A stretch of 64,000 bases of DNA from Herbidospora galbida (GTDB lineage Bacteria; Actinomycetota; Actinomycetes; Streptosporangiales; Streptosporangiaceae), in contig NZ_SZQA01000009.1 of assembly GCF_005233835.1 (NCBI RefSeq), forward strand, positions 62,001 through 126,000. Reading direction: 5' to 3'. Numbering within the stretch: position 1 is the stretch's first letter; every line of letters begins with the position of its first letter. This document shows positions 23,776 through 34,052 of the stretch, one piece after another. The notes beneath the pieces were generated by a model, which saw only the letters and a list, made by a program, of their open reading frames with translations, made no database searches and had not been told where the DNA came from. The translations under genes were made by a program, and so were the position numbers.

Positions 23776-24933
23776 ATGGCACGCTCGTTATGCGCACTTC
23801 TGGTGCTCTTGTCCACCCTCGTGGCCACGCCCGCCCAGGCCGCGCCGGCCGTGTTCGCCCATCCGGGCGTCATGGTCAGCCGGGCCCAGCTCGACTTCGT
23901 CAAAGGCCGGGTCGCGGCGAACGCCCAGCCGTGGAAGGCCGCGTTCGACCAGATGGCGGCCTCGCCGTTCGCCTCGCTGACGCGCAATCCGACGCCGCGC
24001 GCGGTGGTGGAGTGCGGCTCCTACTCCAACCCGAACATCGGGTGCACCGACGAGCGGCAGGACGCGCTGGCGGCGTACACGCTGGCACTGCGCTGGTACA
24101 TCACCGGTGACGCGCGCTACGCGACCAAGGCCATCTCGATCATGGACGCCTGGTCGGCCGTGCTGCGCGACCACACCAACAGCAACGCCCCGCTCCAGTC
24201 GGCCTGGGCCGCCTCCACGTGGCCGAGGGCCGCGGAGATCATCCGTTACACCTACACCGGCGGCTGGCCGAACATGCAGCGGTTCGCCACCATGCTGCGT
24301 AACGTCTACCTGCCCGAGGTCGTCAACGGCTCGTCCAGCAACGGCAACTGGGAGCTGTCGATGATGGAGGCGGCCATCGGCATCGCCGTCTTCCTGGAGG
24401 ACAAGGCCGTCTACGACCGCGCCGTCGCCCGCTTCCGAGCCCGCGCCGCGGCCTTCCTGTACGTCGCCGCCGACGGCCCCCAGCCGAAGTATCCGCCGGT
24501 GGGCGGCGTCGACACCTACGGCGAGCTGGTGAACTTCTGGCACGGCCAGACCACCTTCGTCGACGGCCTGAGCCAGGAGACCTGCCGCGACTTCACCCAC
24601 ACCGGCTACGGCATCAGCGCCATCTCGCACGTCGCCGAGACCAGCCGCATCCAGGGCCAGGACCTCTATCCCGAGCTCGCCGACCGGCTCCGGCACGCGC
24701 TCGGCCTCCACTCCAAGTACCAGCTCGGCACCGCCGCCCCGGCGTGGCTGTGCGGCGGCTCACTGCACCTGGGCCTCGGCCCGGTGACCGAGGTGGGCTT
24801 CAACGCGCTGAACACCCGCATGGGCATCGGGATGACTAACACCCAGACCCTGACCGAGCGCCAGCGCCCGGCCGGCACGAACTACCTGTTCGTGGCGTGG
24901 GAGACGCTCACCCACGCGAAGAACCCGAACTAG
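23776..24933 (+). CDS. secreted alginate-lyase-like (alpha/alpha-toroid) polysaccharide lyase
   Basis: 385 residues. The ATG at 23776 follows GGAG and opens a signal peptide (MARSLCALLVLLSTLVATPAQA). The mature protein resembles the alginate_lyase family, with HPGVMVSRAQLDFVKGRV, RWYITGDARYATKAI, NGNWELSMMEAAIGIAVF and a central conserved stretch around FWHGQTTFVDGLSQETCRD. The two His in HGQ and THTGYGISAISHVAE are candidate active-site residues. Substrate uncertain; uronate polymers are typical. The upstream palindrome suggests carbohydrate control. Confidence 0.82.
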   Translation: MARSLCALLVLLSTLVATPAQAAPAVFAHPGVMVSRAQLDFVKGRVAANAQPWKAAFDQMAASPFASLTRNPTPRAVVECGSYSNPNIGCTDERQDALAAYTLALRWYITGDARYATKAISIMDAWSAVLRDHTNSNAPLQSAWAASTWPRAAEIIRYTYTGGWPNMQRFATMLRNVYLPEVVNGSSSNGNWELSMMEAAIGIAVFLEDKAVYDRAVARFRARAAAFLYVAADGPQPKYPPVGGVDTYGELVNFWHGQTTFVDGLSQETCRDFTHTGYGISAISHVAETSRIQGQDLYPELADRLRHALGLHSKYQLGTAAPAWLCGGSLHLGLGPVTEVGFNALNTRMGIGMTNTQTLTERQRPAGTNYLFVAWETLTHAKNPN

Positions 24934-25331
24934 CGCATCAGGGCCAGGCGCCGGGTCAGCTTCGTGACCGGCGCCTTCGGCCCGAACACCACCAGGCCGA
25001 CGTAGTCGATCTCCGCCGCCGGAGTCTCCGCCAGGGTCCGCAGGTACTCGCCGTACTCGCGGGCCCGCCGGGCGACCTCGGTGAAGCCGACGACCCTGAC
25101 CTCCTCGGGCGCGGCGTCGTGGAGTTCGCGCAGCGCCTCGCCGGAGGCGGTCAGCACCGGCACGGGGTGGGTGTTGAGCCCGGGGTGGACGTTGCCGTCG
25201 GCGTCCTTGCCGTCGGAGCCGAGCCATTCGGTCAGCGCGTCGCCGAGGCTGAGGGCCAGCACGGCGGCGGCGTTCACGGCCAGGCCCGGGGGCAGGTCGT
25301 CGCGCAGCACCATGACGAGTTTGGTCTCCAC
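24930..25331 (-). CDS. DUF2000 family protein (PTH2-like fold)
   Basis: About 133 residues from the GTG at 25331, which has GGAG 7 nt upstream; a longer frame to 25379 exists. KLVMVLRDDLPPGLAVNAAAVLAL resembles the DUF2000 and peptidyl-tRNA hydrolase 2 fold. Biochemical function unknown. Divergent from an Lrp/AsnC regulator gene only ~100 bp away, which probably controls it. Its 3' end overlaps the lyase gene end by 4 bp. Confidence 0.78.
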   Translation of the reverse strand: METKLVMVLRDDLPPGLAVNAAAVLALSLGDALTEWLGSDGKDADGNVHPGLNTHPVPVLTASGEALRELHDAAPEEVRVVGFTEVARRAREYGEYLRTLAETPAAEIDYVGLVVFGPKAPVTKLTRRLALMR

Positions 25332-25435
25332 CGGCGGACTCCGTTCAATCGAGTGGTCAACGCCGACGACTCTAGACATTCACCTGGAGCTCAAGGCCGC
25401 CAACCGAACGTATGATCGGCGCTAGGGTCCAATTC

Positions 25436-25906
25436 ATGGATTTGGACGACATAGATTCGGCGATCATCGCCCAATTGCAGCTCGACGCACGGCAGTCGAA
25501 CCGGGAGCTGGCCCGCAGAGTCGGCATCGCCGCCTCGACCTGCCTGGAGCGGGTCCGCGGCCTGCACGAGCGCGGGGTCATCACCGGCTACCACGCCCGG
25601 CTCGACCTGTCGAAGATCGGCCGCAGCGTGCAGGCGATCGTGGCGGCGCAGGTCAGGCCGTCGAGCCGGACCGTCATCAACAGCTTCCACGACTGGGCCG
25701 CGCCCCGGCCCGAGGTGCTGGAGGTGCTGGTCGTGGCGGGCGGCGACGACTTCCTGATCCGGGTGGCCGTCCAGGACAACGAGCGGCTGCACGGCTTCCT
25801 CATCGACCACCTGGCCAAGCGCAAGGAGGTGGTCAGCTTCCGCACCCTCGTCGTCTTCCAGCACTCGGCGACGACCGCGATCACGCCGCTGTTGACCATG
25901 ACGTAG
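25436..25906 (+). CDS. Lrp/AsnC-family regulator
   Basis: 156 residues from the ATG at 25436. N-terminal winged helix (MDLDDIDSAIIAQLQLDARQ, NRELARRVGIAASTCLERVR) and a C-terminal RAM/AsnC ligand-binding domain (VAAQVRPSS, VLEVLVVAGGDDFLIRVAV). The usual ligand is an amino acid. Its divergent neighbour encodes a DUF2000 protein, a recurrent pair, so it probably controls that gene and itself. Confidence 0.92.
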   Translation: MDLDDIDSAIIAQLQLDARQSNRELARRVGIAASTCLERVRGLHERGVITGYHARLDLSKIGRSVQAIVAAQVRPSSRTVINSFHDWAAPRPEVLEVLVVAGGDDFLIRVAVQDNERLHGFLIDHLAKRKEVVSFRTLVVFQHSATTAITPLLTMT

Positions 25907-25929
25907 CGGCAACGTTTCTAATCAGAGGC

Positions 25930-26631
25930 ATGCGGATCGGGGAACTCGCCGAGATGGCCGGGGTGTCCACCCGGACCATCCGGCACTACCACCACATGGG
26001 CCTGCTGGCCGAGCCCACCCGGCGGGCCAACGGCTATCGCGACTACCGGCTGCGCGACGCCGTCGTGCTGGCGCGCATCCGGCGGCTGGCCGAGCTCGGC
26101 CTGTCGCTCGACGAGATCCGCGACGTGCTGGCCGACGACGAGGGCCGGGAGCTGCGCGAGGTGCTGCTGGAGCTCGACGCCGACCTGGCCCGCGAGCAGC
26201 AGGTCCTGGCGGCGAAACGAGCGCGCCTGTCCATGTTGCTGGCGATCGAGGGTGATCTGAGCGCCGACGCGGTGGTCTCTCCGGAGATGGCCGACGTGCT
26301 GCGGGCGCTGCCCGGCGAGGGCTTCGCCAAGTTCGACCGGGAGATGATGTCGCTGCTGCCGCCCGACGTGCTGGCCGAACTGGGCCCCATGGTCGAGGGC
26401 GCGGCCGACCTCTACGCCCGCCTCGACGCCCTCCACGACGCCGCCCCCGACGACCCCCGGGTGGCCGCGCTGGCCGCCGACCTCGTCGGCCTCCTGCCCG
26501 CGTCGATGCTCGGCGGGCTCGGCGAGGAGGCCGGCGAACGCTGGCTCGGCGAGCTCGGCGTCGAGGTCTCCCCCGCCCAGGCGGCGGTCTTCCACCAGGT
26601 CATGACGATGTCGAGGGAGCGGAAGCGATGA
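25930..26631 (+). CDS. MerR-family regulator
   Basis: 233 residues. N-terminal MerR winged helix (MRIGELAEMAGVSTRTIRHY) with a linking coiled coil (residues ~75-105). The long C-terminal part is helical and has no metal-binding cysteines, so it may sense an organic ligand. Its stop overlaps the start of the membrane protein gene (ATGA), so the two are co-translated. Confidence 0.9.
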   Translation: MRIGELAEMAGVSTRTIRHYHHMGLLAEPTRRANGYRDYRLRDAVVLARIRRLAELGLSLDEIRDVLADDEGRELREVLLELDADLAREQQVLAAKRARLSMLLAIEGDLSADAVVSPEMADVLRALPGEGFAKFDREMMSLLPPDVLAELGPMVEGAADLYARLDALHDAAPDDPRVAALAADLVGLLPASMLGGLGEEAGERWLGELGVEVSPAQAAVFHQVMTMSRERKR

Positions 26632-27212
26632 TCGTGCGGCTGTTGCGGTTCGAGGTCGACGGGCTGGTGTCGATCGGCCGGTGGCTGCTGCGAAGGCCCG
26701 ACGTGCCGGCCGGAGCGGTGGCGGTGCCGTACGCGAAGGCCCAGAACATGCTTCTCACGGTCTTCCTGATCATCCAGCTCGTCGAGACGGTCGGCGTGGA
26801 GCTGCTGCTGCGGGGGCTCGGCGTGCCCGAGGTGGTGCGCACCCCGCTGCTGGCCCTGGGCGTCTACGGCACGGTCATGGTGGCCGGGATGATCGCGTCG
26901 GGCGTGGTCCGGCCCCATGTGGTGAGCGACGCCGGGCTCCGCGTCCGGCTCGGCCACTACCTCGACGTGCGCGTGCCGGCCGACCTGATCGAGAGCACCG
27001 GCGCGGTCCGCGGCTACGAGTCGTCGCTGAAGGTCGACGGCGAGCGGCTCGTCGTGCCGGTCGGGTCGCAGACCAACACGCGCGTCACCCTGCGCGAGCC
27101 GATCACCGTCACGCGGCCACTCGGAAAGCGGGCCGTGGTGCGAGTGATCGACTTCTACGCGGAGTCACCACCGGTTCCAGCGGCGAGAGCGTGGTCAGCT
27201 CCCGGGCGGTGA
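26628..27212 (+). CDS. membrane protein of unknown function
   Basis: 194 residues. Two or three hydrophobic segments (NMLLTVFLIIQLVETVGVEL and LLALGVYGTVMVAGMIASGV) are followed by a soluble C-terminal domain (~105-180) with LVVPVGSQTNTRVTLREPI and RAVVRVIDFYAESP. Coupled to the MerR gene, so probably its target or partner. The last ~100 bp overlap the tail of the convergent membrane-protein gene. Confidence 0.75.
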   Translation: MIVRLLRFEVDGLVSIGRWLLRRPDVPAGAVAVPYAKAQNMLLTVFLIIQLVETVGVELLLRGLGVPEVVRTPLLALGVYGTVMVAGMIASGVVRPHVVSDAGLRVRLGHYLDVRVPADLIESTGAVRGYESSLKVDGERLVVPVGSQTNTRVTLREPITVTRPLGKRAVVRVIDFYAESPPVPAARAWSAPGR

Positions 27213-27891
27213 GCGCCATCCAGAGGGCGTCGGCCACGACAGAGGCGTCGAGCAGCACCTCGTAGGCCGCCCAGTGAGGGTCGCCCTCGACGAGGAGCTC
27301 CGGCGGCATCGGCACGAGCAGCCCCGTCAGGTGCGTTCCCATGGCGACCAGGCCGGCCACCAGTGTGGCGGCGCTCCAGCGCCCGTCCGAGAACTGGAGC
27401 ATCAGCATCAGCCCCCACCAGACGATCAGGACGACCCCCATCGGCGGGCTCATGGGCAGGCCGATCAGGCCGAGGGCCACCAGCACGTTCCGCACCTGCA
27501 CCGGCCACTCCGCGAACACCCCCGGCAGCAGGATCGCGATGACGACGAGCAGACCGAGGTAGACGAGCCCGACCAGGAGCTCCGGAAGTTCCATCAGCAC
27601 CGTCCACAGGAGGGTGTCGCACAGCGCCAGCGCGATGAGGGCCTGCCGCAGGCCCCGGTGCACGGTCAGCGGCGGCATCCGCAGCAGCGCCCAGAGCAGC
27701 CACGCCTGGAGCCCGCCGATCACCATCAGACCGGGGACCAGCACCCAGCCGCCGGCGTCGTCGTCCCACCAGCCGTTCAGCGTCGCCACGGCGTGCAGCG
27801 CCCGGACCTCGCCGGTGATCGCGAAGTAGGTCAGCACCACACCATAAATGCCGACAATTGCCGCAACTAACGATTTCGACATGTCATTCAT
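27109..27891 (-). CDS. polytopic membrane protein of unknown function
   Basis: 260 residues with about seven hydrophobic segments (for example SLVAAIVGIYGVVLTYFA, VLVPGLMVIGGLQAWLLWAL, LVYLGLLVVIAILLPGVF). I do not recognise the family. The final ~35 residues are basic and cytoplasmic and lie in the 104-bp overlap with the convergent gene. An ATG at 27882 (third codon onward, MSKSLV) is an alternative start. Confidence 0.72.
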   Translation of the reverse strand: MNDMSKSLVAAIVGIYGVVLTYFAITGEVRALHAVATLNGWWDDDAGGWVLVPGLMVIGGLQAWLLWALLRMPPLTVHRGLRQALIALALCDTLLWTVLMELPELLVGLVYLGLLVVIAILLPGVFAEWPVQVRNVLVALGLIGLPMSPPMGVVLIVWWGLMLMLQFSDGRWSAATLVAGLVAMGTHLTGLLVPMPPELLVEGDPHWAAYEVLLDASVVADALWMALTARELTTLSPLEPVVTPRRSRSLAPRPAFRVAA

Positions 27892-28001
27892 CCGTTTTCT
27901 GGTCGCAAAGCGACGATCTTAGCGCGGATTATTCGGATGAATGTGGGTGAAGCGGCAACCGCCTGACCTGGAGCAAAGCGGACTGCGATCCTGTCTCGGT
28001 C

Positions 28002-29429
28002 ATGGTGGACCAGACTGCCTCCCTCGAACGGGTCACCGCCATCGCCGCCGAGCACCACACGGCACTCGATCAGGCGACCCGCCTGGTGCACGCCATCGCC
28101 TGGACCGGCGGTGGCGCCTCGGCGTTCGCCGAACTGCTCGGCGAGCAGCGCACCGCACTCCACACGGCCCTCTCCGAATCGATTTCCCTTTTTTCCGGTA
28201 CGCCCGAACTCGCGGCCGGAATACCCGAACTCCCCCGGCCGAAGGGCGCATTCGCGGGTTTCTCCCGGAACGTGCTGCCGACCCTCGCCGGTGAATTGTG
28301 CGCCGCCTCCCGAGGCCTGGAGGAGATCGCCGTATTCCTGTCGCAGGAGTTCGCCGCGGCCGGAATGTCCGACCGCCCGGCGCGGGTCATCGCCGACCTC
28401 GCGTTCTGGGCGGGCGAACAGGCCAGAGACCTCCGCGCCCGGCTGCTCGAACTGCCCCCGGGCAAGACCCTGCCCGCCTCCCTGGCCGCCTACGGCGTGT
28501 TCGGCGCCCACGCCGGCGACGCCGCCGGGGCCGATCCCCTGCTCACGCGGGTCTCCGCCGGCGACCCCGCGGCCGTCGACGCCCTGCTGGGCCTCCAGCA
28601 CCGCTGCGCCGACCCCGGCCTCGCGGACCGGCTGAACGCCTGGTGGACGTTGCAGCATCCGGTGGTCCGGGCCACCTCGCTCGGCCTGCCCGCGTTCGGC
28701 GGCCTCCACGGCCTCCCGGCGGTCGTGCGCGACTCCGCCAACCGGGAGTTCCTCCGGATCGAGCACGGCCTGCTCACCCACGACCTCCACCGGCTCGGCG
28801 CGTCGGTGATGTGGCAGTCCGACCGCGACCTGCCCCGCAGCTGGGACCGGGTGAACGTCCAGCTCAAACGCCTGGAGAAGATCAGGTCGGTGACGGCGCC
28901 GGTGCCCGGCTACCCCGATCCGATGCTGCTCGGCTTCGACGTCACGGGCCAGGGACGGCTGACCGTCTCGTGGGGCGACCCCGACACCGCGCAGACCACG
29001 GTGATCTTCGTCCACGGCCTGAACACCGGCCTCGCCGACGCGACGACCAGCATCACCCGCGCCCAGCTCCTGTGGCGGCAGGCCTCGACCATGGCCGGCA
29101 CCCCGGTCGCCTGCGTCACCTGGGACGGCTACGACACCCCGCTGGTCGACTTCGGCGCCTTCACCCCCGACCGCAACGCCGCGCTCGGCGGCCAGGCGCT
29201 GACCGCGTTCTGCCTGGGCCTGCGGGCCGCGCACACCCCGTCGGCCACGGCCAGGAGCGTGCTGATCGGGCACGGCGACGGCGCGCTGACCGTCCACCGG
29301 GCCCTGGCCGGGCGGGCCGGGCTGGCCGACGACGTGATCATCATCGAACAGGGCGACGGTGACTGGCGGCCGGAGTCGGCCGCCCTCCGCGACGTGGCCA
29401 CCATCGTCAACGGATCGGGGCCCCGATGA
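28002..29429 (+). CDS. DUF1023-type alpha/beta hydrolase lacking the nucleophile serine
   Basis: 475 residues. The N-terminal ~110 residues are helical with a WxG-like turn (AWTGGGASAFAELL). The C-terminal ~190 resemble the DUF1023 alpha/beta hydrolase domain (TVIFVHGLNTGLADATTSI, VACVTWDGYDTP, AALGGQALTAFCLGLRA). In active relatives the elbow is GHSYG; here it reads GHGDG with Gly425 at the nucleophile position. It is therefore probably non-catalytic. The overlap ATGA couples it to the next lipoprotein gene. Confidence 0.8.
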   Translation: MVDQTASLERVTAIAAEHHTALDQATRLVHAIAWTGGGASAFAELLGEQRTALHTALSESISLFSGTPELAAGIPELPRPKGAFAGFSRNVLPTLAGELCAASRGLEEIAVFLSQEFAAAGMSDRPARVIADLAFWAGEQARDLRARLLELPPGKTLPASLAAYGVFGAHAGDAAGADPLLTRVSAGDPAAVDALLGLQHRCADPGLADRLNAWWTLQHPVVRATSLGLPAFGGLHGLPAVVRDSANREFLRIEHGLLTHDLHRLGASVMWQSDRDLPRSWDRVNVQLKRLEKIRSVTAPVPGYPDPMLLGFDVTGQGRLTVSWGDPDTAQTTVIFVHGLNTGLADATTSITRAQLLWRQASTMAGTPVACVTWDGYDTPLVDFGAFTPDRNAALGGQALTAFCLGLRAAHTPSATARSVLIGHGDGALTVHRALAGRAGLADDVIIIEQGDGDWRPESAALRDVATIVNGSGPR

Positions 29430-29857
29430 AGACCGCGCTCGCGTTCTGGTTCCTTCTCACGCTCACGGGATGTGGCATGTCGGACGACGACGAACTGACC
29501 CAGGTCCGGGCGACCGACCGGGTCGAGAAGCTGGTCCGCGACACGGCCGGGGCGCTGACCCCCCGGCCCCAGCTCGAACTCATCCCGGTGTCGGTGCCCC
29601 CGACGGCCTGCCTCGACAAGAGCGAGTCGCTGCAGAAGATCGTGGTCAGCCGCGCCTACTGGCTGCGCGGCGTCGACCGCAACCAGCACATGGTGGTCTC
29701 CCGCCAGGTCGCCGACTACTGGAAGGAGCAGGGTTTCCAGGTCATCGCCAAGAACGCCCAGCCCGACAATCCCGACCTCAGCGGGATCACCGAGCCCGAC
29801 AAGTTCATCCTCGCGCTGACCTGGGGTTCCGGCGACCACATCTATCTGGCCGCGACC

Positions 29858-31081
<1,224 letters not shown>

Positions 31082-31150
31082 GGGAGGCTCCTTTCCCCAC
31101 CCGTAGTCATGGCCCGCGGGCCTGGTCGTGACGCCGACCGGGCCGAGCTT

Positions 31151-31594
31151 TTACGGGAACCGGTGCAGACCAGGACCTTTCCGGCCCAGGACGTCGCCGG
31201 GGTTCGAGTAGGGGCACGCCACCAGCGACAGGCAGCCGCAGCCGATGCAGTTGGAGAAGTTGTCGCGCAGCGCGGTCAGCTCCTCGATGCGCCGGGTCAG
31301 GTCGTCGTGCCACTCGCGGCTGATCCTGGCCCAGTCGCGCTTGCCCGGCACGCCCTCGTCCGGGAGGCGGTCGAGCGCCTCCTTGATGCGCTCCAGCGAG
31401 ACGCCGACCCGCTGGGCCACCCGGATGAAGGCGATCACCCGCAGCACGTCGCGGCGGTATTCGCGGCGGTTGCCGGCCGTGCGGCGGCTCTCGATGAGGC
31501 CGAGGCTCTCGTAGTAGTGGAGGGCCGAGACGGCCACCCCGGCGCGTTCGGCGACCTGGCCGGGCCGGAGCCAGACCGCGTCGGGATCGATCAC
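31151..31594 (-). CDS. soxR: redox-sensing activator SoxR
   Basis: 147 residues. MerR-type helix-turn-helix (RPGQVAERAGVAVSALHYYESLGLI), dimerisation helix, and the [2Fe-2S] motif CIGCGCLSLVAC with Cys116, Cys119, Cys121 and Cys127. The iron-sulfur cluster senses redox-cycling compounds. It is divergent from a quinone-reductase-like gene; the dyad at 31614-31627 between them is the expected target. Confidence 0.95.
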   Translation of the reverse strand: MIDPDAVWLRPGQVAERAGVAVSALHYYESLGLIESRRTAGNRREYRRDVLRVIAFIRVAQRVGVSLERIKEALDRLPDEGVPGKRDWARISREWHDDLTRRIEELTALRDNFSNCIGCGCLSLVACPYSNPGDVLGRKGPGLHRFP

Positions 31595-31607
31595 CCTCGT
31601 CTCCCCA

Positions 31608-31638
31608 TTGACGTCAAGTGCGCTTGATGAAGTGGACT
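31608..31638 (+). promoter_or_regulatory. sox box and overlapping promoter of the oxidoreductase gene
   Basis: TCAAG-TGCG-CTTGA (31614-31627) is a SoxR-type dyad. It lies between TTGACG (31608-31613) and TGGACT (31633-31638), a 19-bp spacer as used by MerR-family activators. The transcript would be leaderless or nearly so, since the ATG is at 31654. Confidence 0.7.
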
Positions 31639-31653
31639 CTACCCATGGGAATC

Positions 31654-32535
31654 ATGCGGGCGGCCGGAGTGGCCGAGTTCGGGCCGGCGGACCGGCTCCG
31701 GATCATGGAGGTGCCCCGGCCGGAGCCGGGGCCGGGTGAGCTGCTGGTCCGGGTGCGCGCGGCCGGGGTGCAGCCGGTCGACCTGGCGGTGCGGTCGGGC
31801 CGGATGCCCGCCGGGGCGCCGCCGGTGGAGTTCCCCGTCGTCCCCGGCAACGAGTTCGCCGGGGTCGTCGAGGAGACCGGCGAGGAGGTCGTGGGGTTCC
31901 GGATGATGCGCTGCCACGCGGAGTACGTGGTGGTCCCGGAGACGCAGGTCGTACCGAAACCCGAAGGGGTCGACTGGGCGGCGGCGGGGGCGCTCTCCGC
32001 CTCGGGGCAGACCGCCCACACCGCGCTGGAACACCTGGGCGTGCGAAAGGGCGAGACCCTGCTCGTGCACGGCGCGGCGGGCGGGGTCGGCACGATGATC
32101 ACCCAGCTGGCCGTGCTGCGGGGCGTCCGGGTGGTCGGCACCGCGAGCGCCGAGAACCAGGACCACCTGCGGAGCCTCGGGGCGGTCCCGGTCGTGTACG
32201 GCGACGGCGAGCTCGACCGGCTCAGGGAGGCCGGGCCCTTCGACGCCGCGCTCGACGCGGCCGGGCACGGGAACCTGCACACCACCGTGCAGCTTGTCGG
32301 CGACCGGTCGCGGATCGGCTCGATCGCCGACTGGGGGCTCGTGCGGGAGCTCGGCTGCCGGTGGATCGGCAGCGACCGGAACCGGGCCCGGCTCGCCGAG
32401 CTGCTCGACCTGGTCGCCGCCGGCGACCTGCGGGTGACCGTCAGGGCGGCGTACCCGCTGGAGGAGGCCGCGAAGGCGCACGCCGACGTGGAATCCGGGC
32501 ACGGACGGGGGAAGGTCGTGCTGATTGTCGGGTAG
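31654..32535 (+). CDS. zinc-independent NADPH:quinone-reductase-like oxidoreductase
   Basis: 293 residues from the ATG at 31654. MDR family: N-terminal GroES-like part (PRPEPGPGELLVRVRAAGVQ) and a Rossmann domain with the nucleotide loop HGAAGGVGTMI. No catalytic-zinc cysteines, as in quinone reductases. SoxR regulation fits a role in reducing redox-cycling quinones. It is followed closely by a PRC-barrel gene. Confidence 0.9.
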   Translation: MRAAGVAEFGPADRLRIMEVPRPEPGPGELLVRVRAAGVQPVDLAVRSGRMPAGAPPVEFPVVPGNEFAGVVEETGEEVVGFRMMRCHAEYVVVPETQVVPKPEGVDWAAAGALSASGQTAHTALEHLGVRKGETLLVHGAAGGVGTMITQLAVLRGVRVVGTASAENQDHLRSLGAVPVVYGDGELDRLREAGPFDAALDAAGHGNLHTTVQLVGDRSRIGSIADWGLVRELGCRWIGSDRNRARLAELLDLVAAGDLRVTVRAAYPLEEAAKAHADVESGHGRGKVVLIVG

Positions 32536-32544
32536 GGGAAGCCG

Positions 32545-32853
32545 ATGGACGAAAACGGACTCACCGTGAACCTCATCGGCTATCACGTCGAGGCCGTCGA
32601 CGGCCGCATCGGAACCGTCGACGCCGTCAGCGACGAGATCGGCGAGGGCTACCTCGTCATCGACACCGGCCCGTGGATCTTCGGGCACAAGGTCATGCTG
32701 CCCGCCAGCGTGATCACGCAGGTCGACGCCTCGCATCGGAAGATCTACGTCGACCGGACCCAGAAAGAGATCAGCAACGCCCCCGACTTCATCATGGCCG
32801 ACGACCCACCCCAGCGGCCCTACGCCGAGCGCTTCCCCTACGGGATCCCGTAA
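32545..32853 (+). CDS. PRC-barrel domain protein
   Basis: 102 residues, small soluble beta-barrel protein. NLIGYHVEAVDGRIGTVDAV and GYLVIDTGPWIFGHKVMLPA are typical PRC-barrel strands. Role not known; relatives occur in stress and RNA-processing contexts. Only 9 bp follow the oxidoreductase, so it is likely in the same transcript. Confidence 0.85.
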   Translation: MDENGLTVNLIGYHVEAVDGRIGTVDAVSDEIGEGYLVIDTGPWIFGHKVMLPASVITQVDASHRKIYVDRTQKEISNAPDFIMADDPPQRPYAERFPYGIP

Positions 32854-32859
32854 CAGGCG

Positions 32860-32893
32860 AAAGGCCCCGCCCCTCTGCGGGGGCGGGGCCTTT
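32860..32893 (+). terminator. strong terminator after the PRC-barrel gene
   Basis: Perfect 14-bp stem AAAGGCCCCGCCCC / GGGGCGGGGCCTTT with a 6-nt loop. It is symmetric and could also serve the convergent gene ending at 32903. Confidence 0.93.
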
Positions 32894-32902
32894 CTCAGGG
32901 GT

Positions 32903-33499
32903 CTAGGGCCAGCGGTCGACCGGCACGGGGGTCGGCTTCTCGATCACTCCGAGGCGTTCCAGCAGCACCAGGAACGTCGAGGCGTAGGGCGACGACTCGG
33001 CCACCCCGGCCACGCGGTCCCAGTCGACCTGCTCCCGCATCGCCCGGACGGTCGGCAGCAGGCCCGAGTAGTCGCAACTGTGCTCCGACAGCGGCAGGAT
33101 CCACGAGATCACCAGGTCGGTCGCCTCCAGCACCGGCAGGCTCAGCGCCGCGGTGTTGATCATCGTGGCGCGCCCGATCATCTCGGGGGTGACGGGCCGG
33201 TCGGCCAGCTGGAAGATCAGGTCGACCAGGACGCCCTCTTCGTCGAAGGCCTTGACCAGCCAGTCCTCCGGTGGGCGTTCGGTCCGGAAGCCCATGTTCT
33301 CCAGCGTCTTCAGCGCCAGGGGGACGTCCTCTTCGACCAGCGCGAAGTCGACGTCGTGCAGAGACGGAGCCGCTCCCCTGGCGTATCCGGCGCAGCCGCC
33401 GGCCAGGGCGAAGCGGACGCCCACCTCTTTGAGGCCGGACCCCGCGCGCTTCAGCGTGTCCAGGATGGCGTCGGTTACCTCGTGACTGTGACTACCCAC
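32903..33499 (-). CDS. nucleotidyltransferase-fold protein
   Basis: About 198 residues from the GTG at 33499; longer in-frame starts would overlap the divergent gene. FALAGGCAGYARG and LHDVDFALVEED resemble the GG...DxD core of minimal nucleotidyltransferases (AbiEii or kanamycin-nucleotidyltransferase group). GVLVDLIFQLAD supplies a further Asp. No antitoxin partner is adjacent. Target unknown. Confidence 0.75.
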   Translation of the reverse strand: MGSHSHEVTDAILDTLKRAGSGLKEVGVRFALAGGCAGYARGAAPSLHDVDFALVEEDVPLALKTLENMGFRTERPPEDWLVKAFDEEGVLVDLIFQLADRPVTPEMIGRATMINTAALSLPVLEATDLVISWILPLSEHSCDYSGLLPTVRAMREQVDWDRVAGVAESSPYASTFLVLLERLGVIEKPTPVPVDRWP

Positions 33500-33557
33500 G
33501 CCGCACCGTTTGCCCCGGAACGTTCGACCCAAACAATCCGGGGTAATACGTCGCGCC

Positions 33558-34052
33558 ATGACCGAGACCCTCAAAGAGATCAACGACGCGTATTCCGAGG
33601 AACGCCCTTTGGCTTCCTACGCCAGGGTCCTCGGTGTGTACGGCACCGCCGTCGCCGCCCTCCTGACCGCTGGAAAGCTGACCGGACGCGAGGCCCCCGA
33701 CCGGGTGACCCCCATGGACCTCGCCCTGATGTCGATGGCCACCCACCGCCTGTCCCGGACGATCGCGAAGGACACCGTCACCAGCCCGCTCAGGGCGCCC
33801 TTCACGCGGTACGTCGGCGTCTCCGGGCCCTCCGAACTGAAGGAGGAGGTCCGGGGCGAGGGCCATCGCCACGCGGTGGGCGAGCTCCTGAGCTGCCCGT
33901 TCTGCCTGGCCCAGTGGATCGCGACCGGCTACGCGGCCGGGATGGTCTTCGCCCCCCGGGTGACCCGCCTGGTGGGCGCGACGATGACGGCGGTGGCGGT
34001 GTCCGACTGGTTACAGCTCGCGTACTCGAAAATGATCAAGGTGGCGAAATGA
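33558..34052 (+). CDS. DUF1360 membrane protein
   Basis: 164 residues from the ATG at 33558. Two or three hydrophobic segments and the family signature around MATHRLSRTIAKDTVTSPLRAPF and LSCPFCLAQW. DUF1360 proteins occur with spore or envelope genes; the function is not known. Its stop overlaps the next start (ATGA). Confidence 0.82.
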   Translation: MTETLKEINDAYSEERPLASYARVLGVYGTAVAALLTAGKLTGREAPDRVTPMDLALMSMATHRLSRTIAKDTVTSPLRAPFTRYVGVSGPSELKEEVRGEGHRHAVGELLSCPFCLAQWIATGYAAGMVFAPRVTRLVGATMTAVAVSDWLQLAYSKMIKVAK

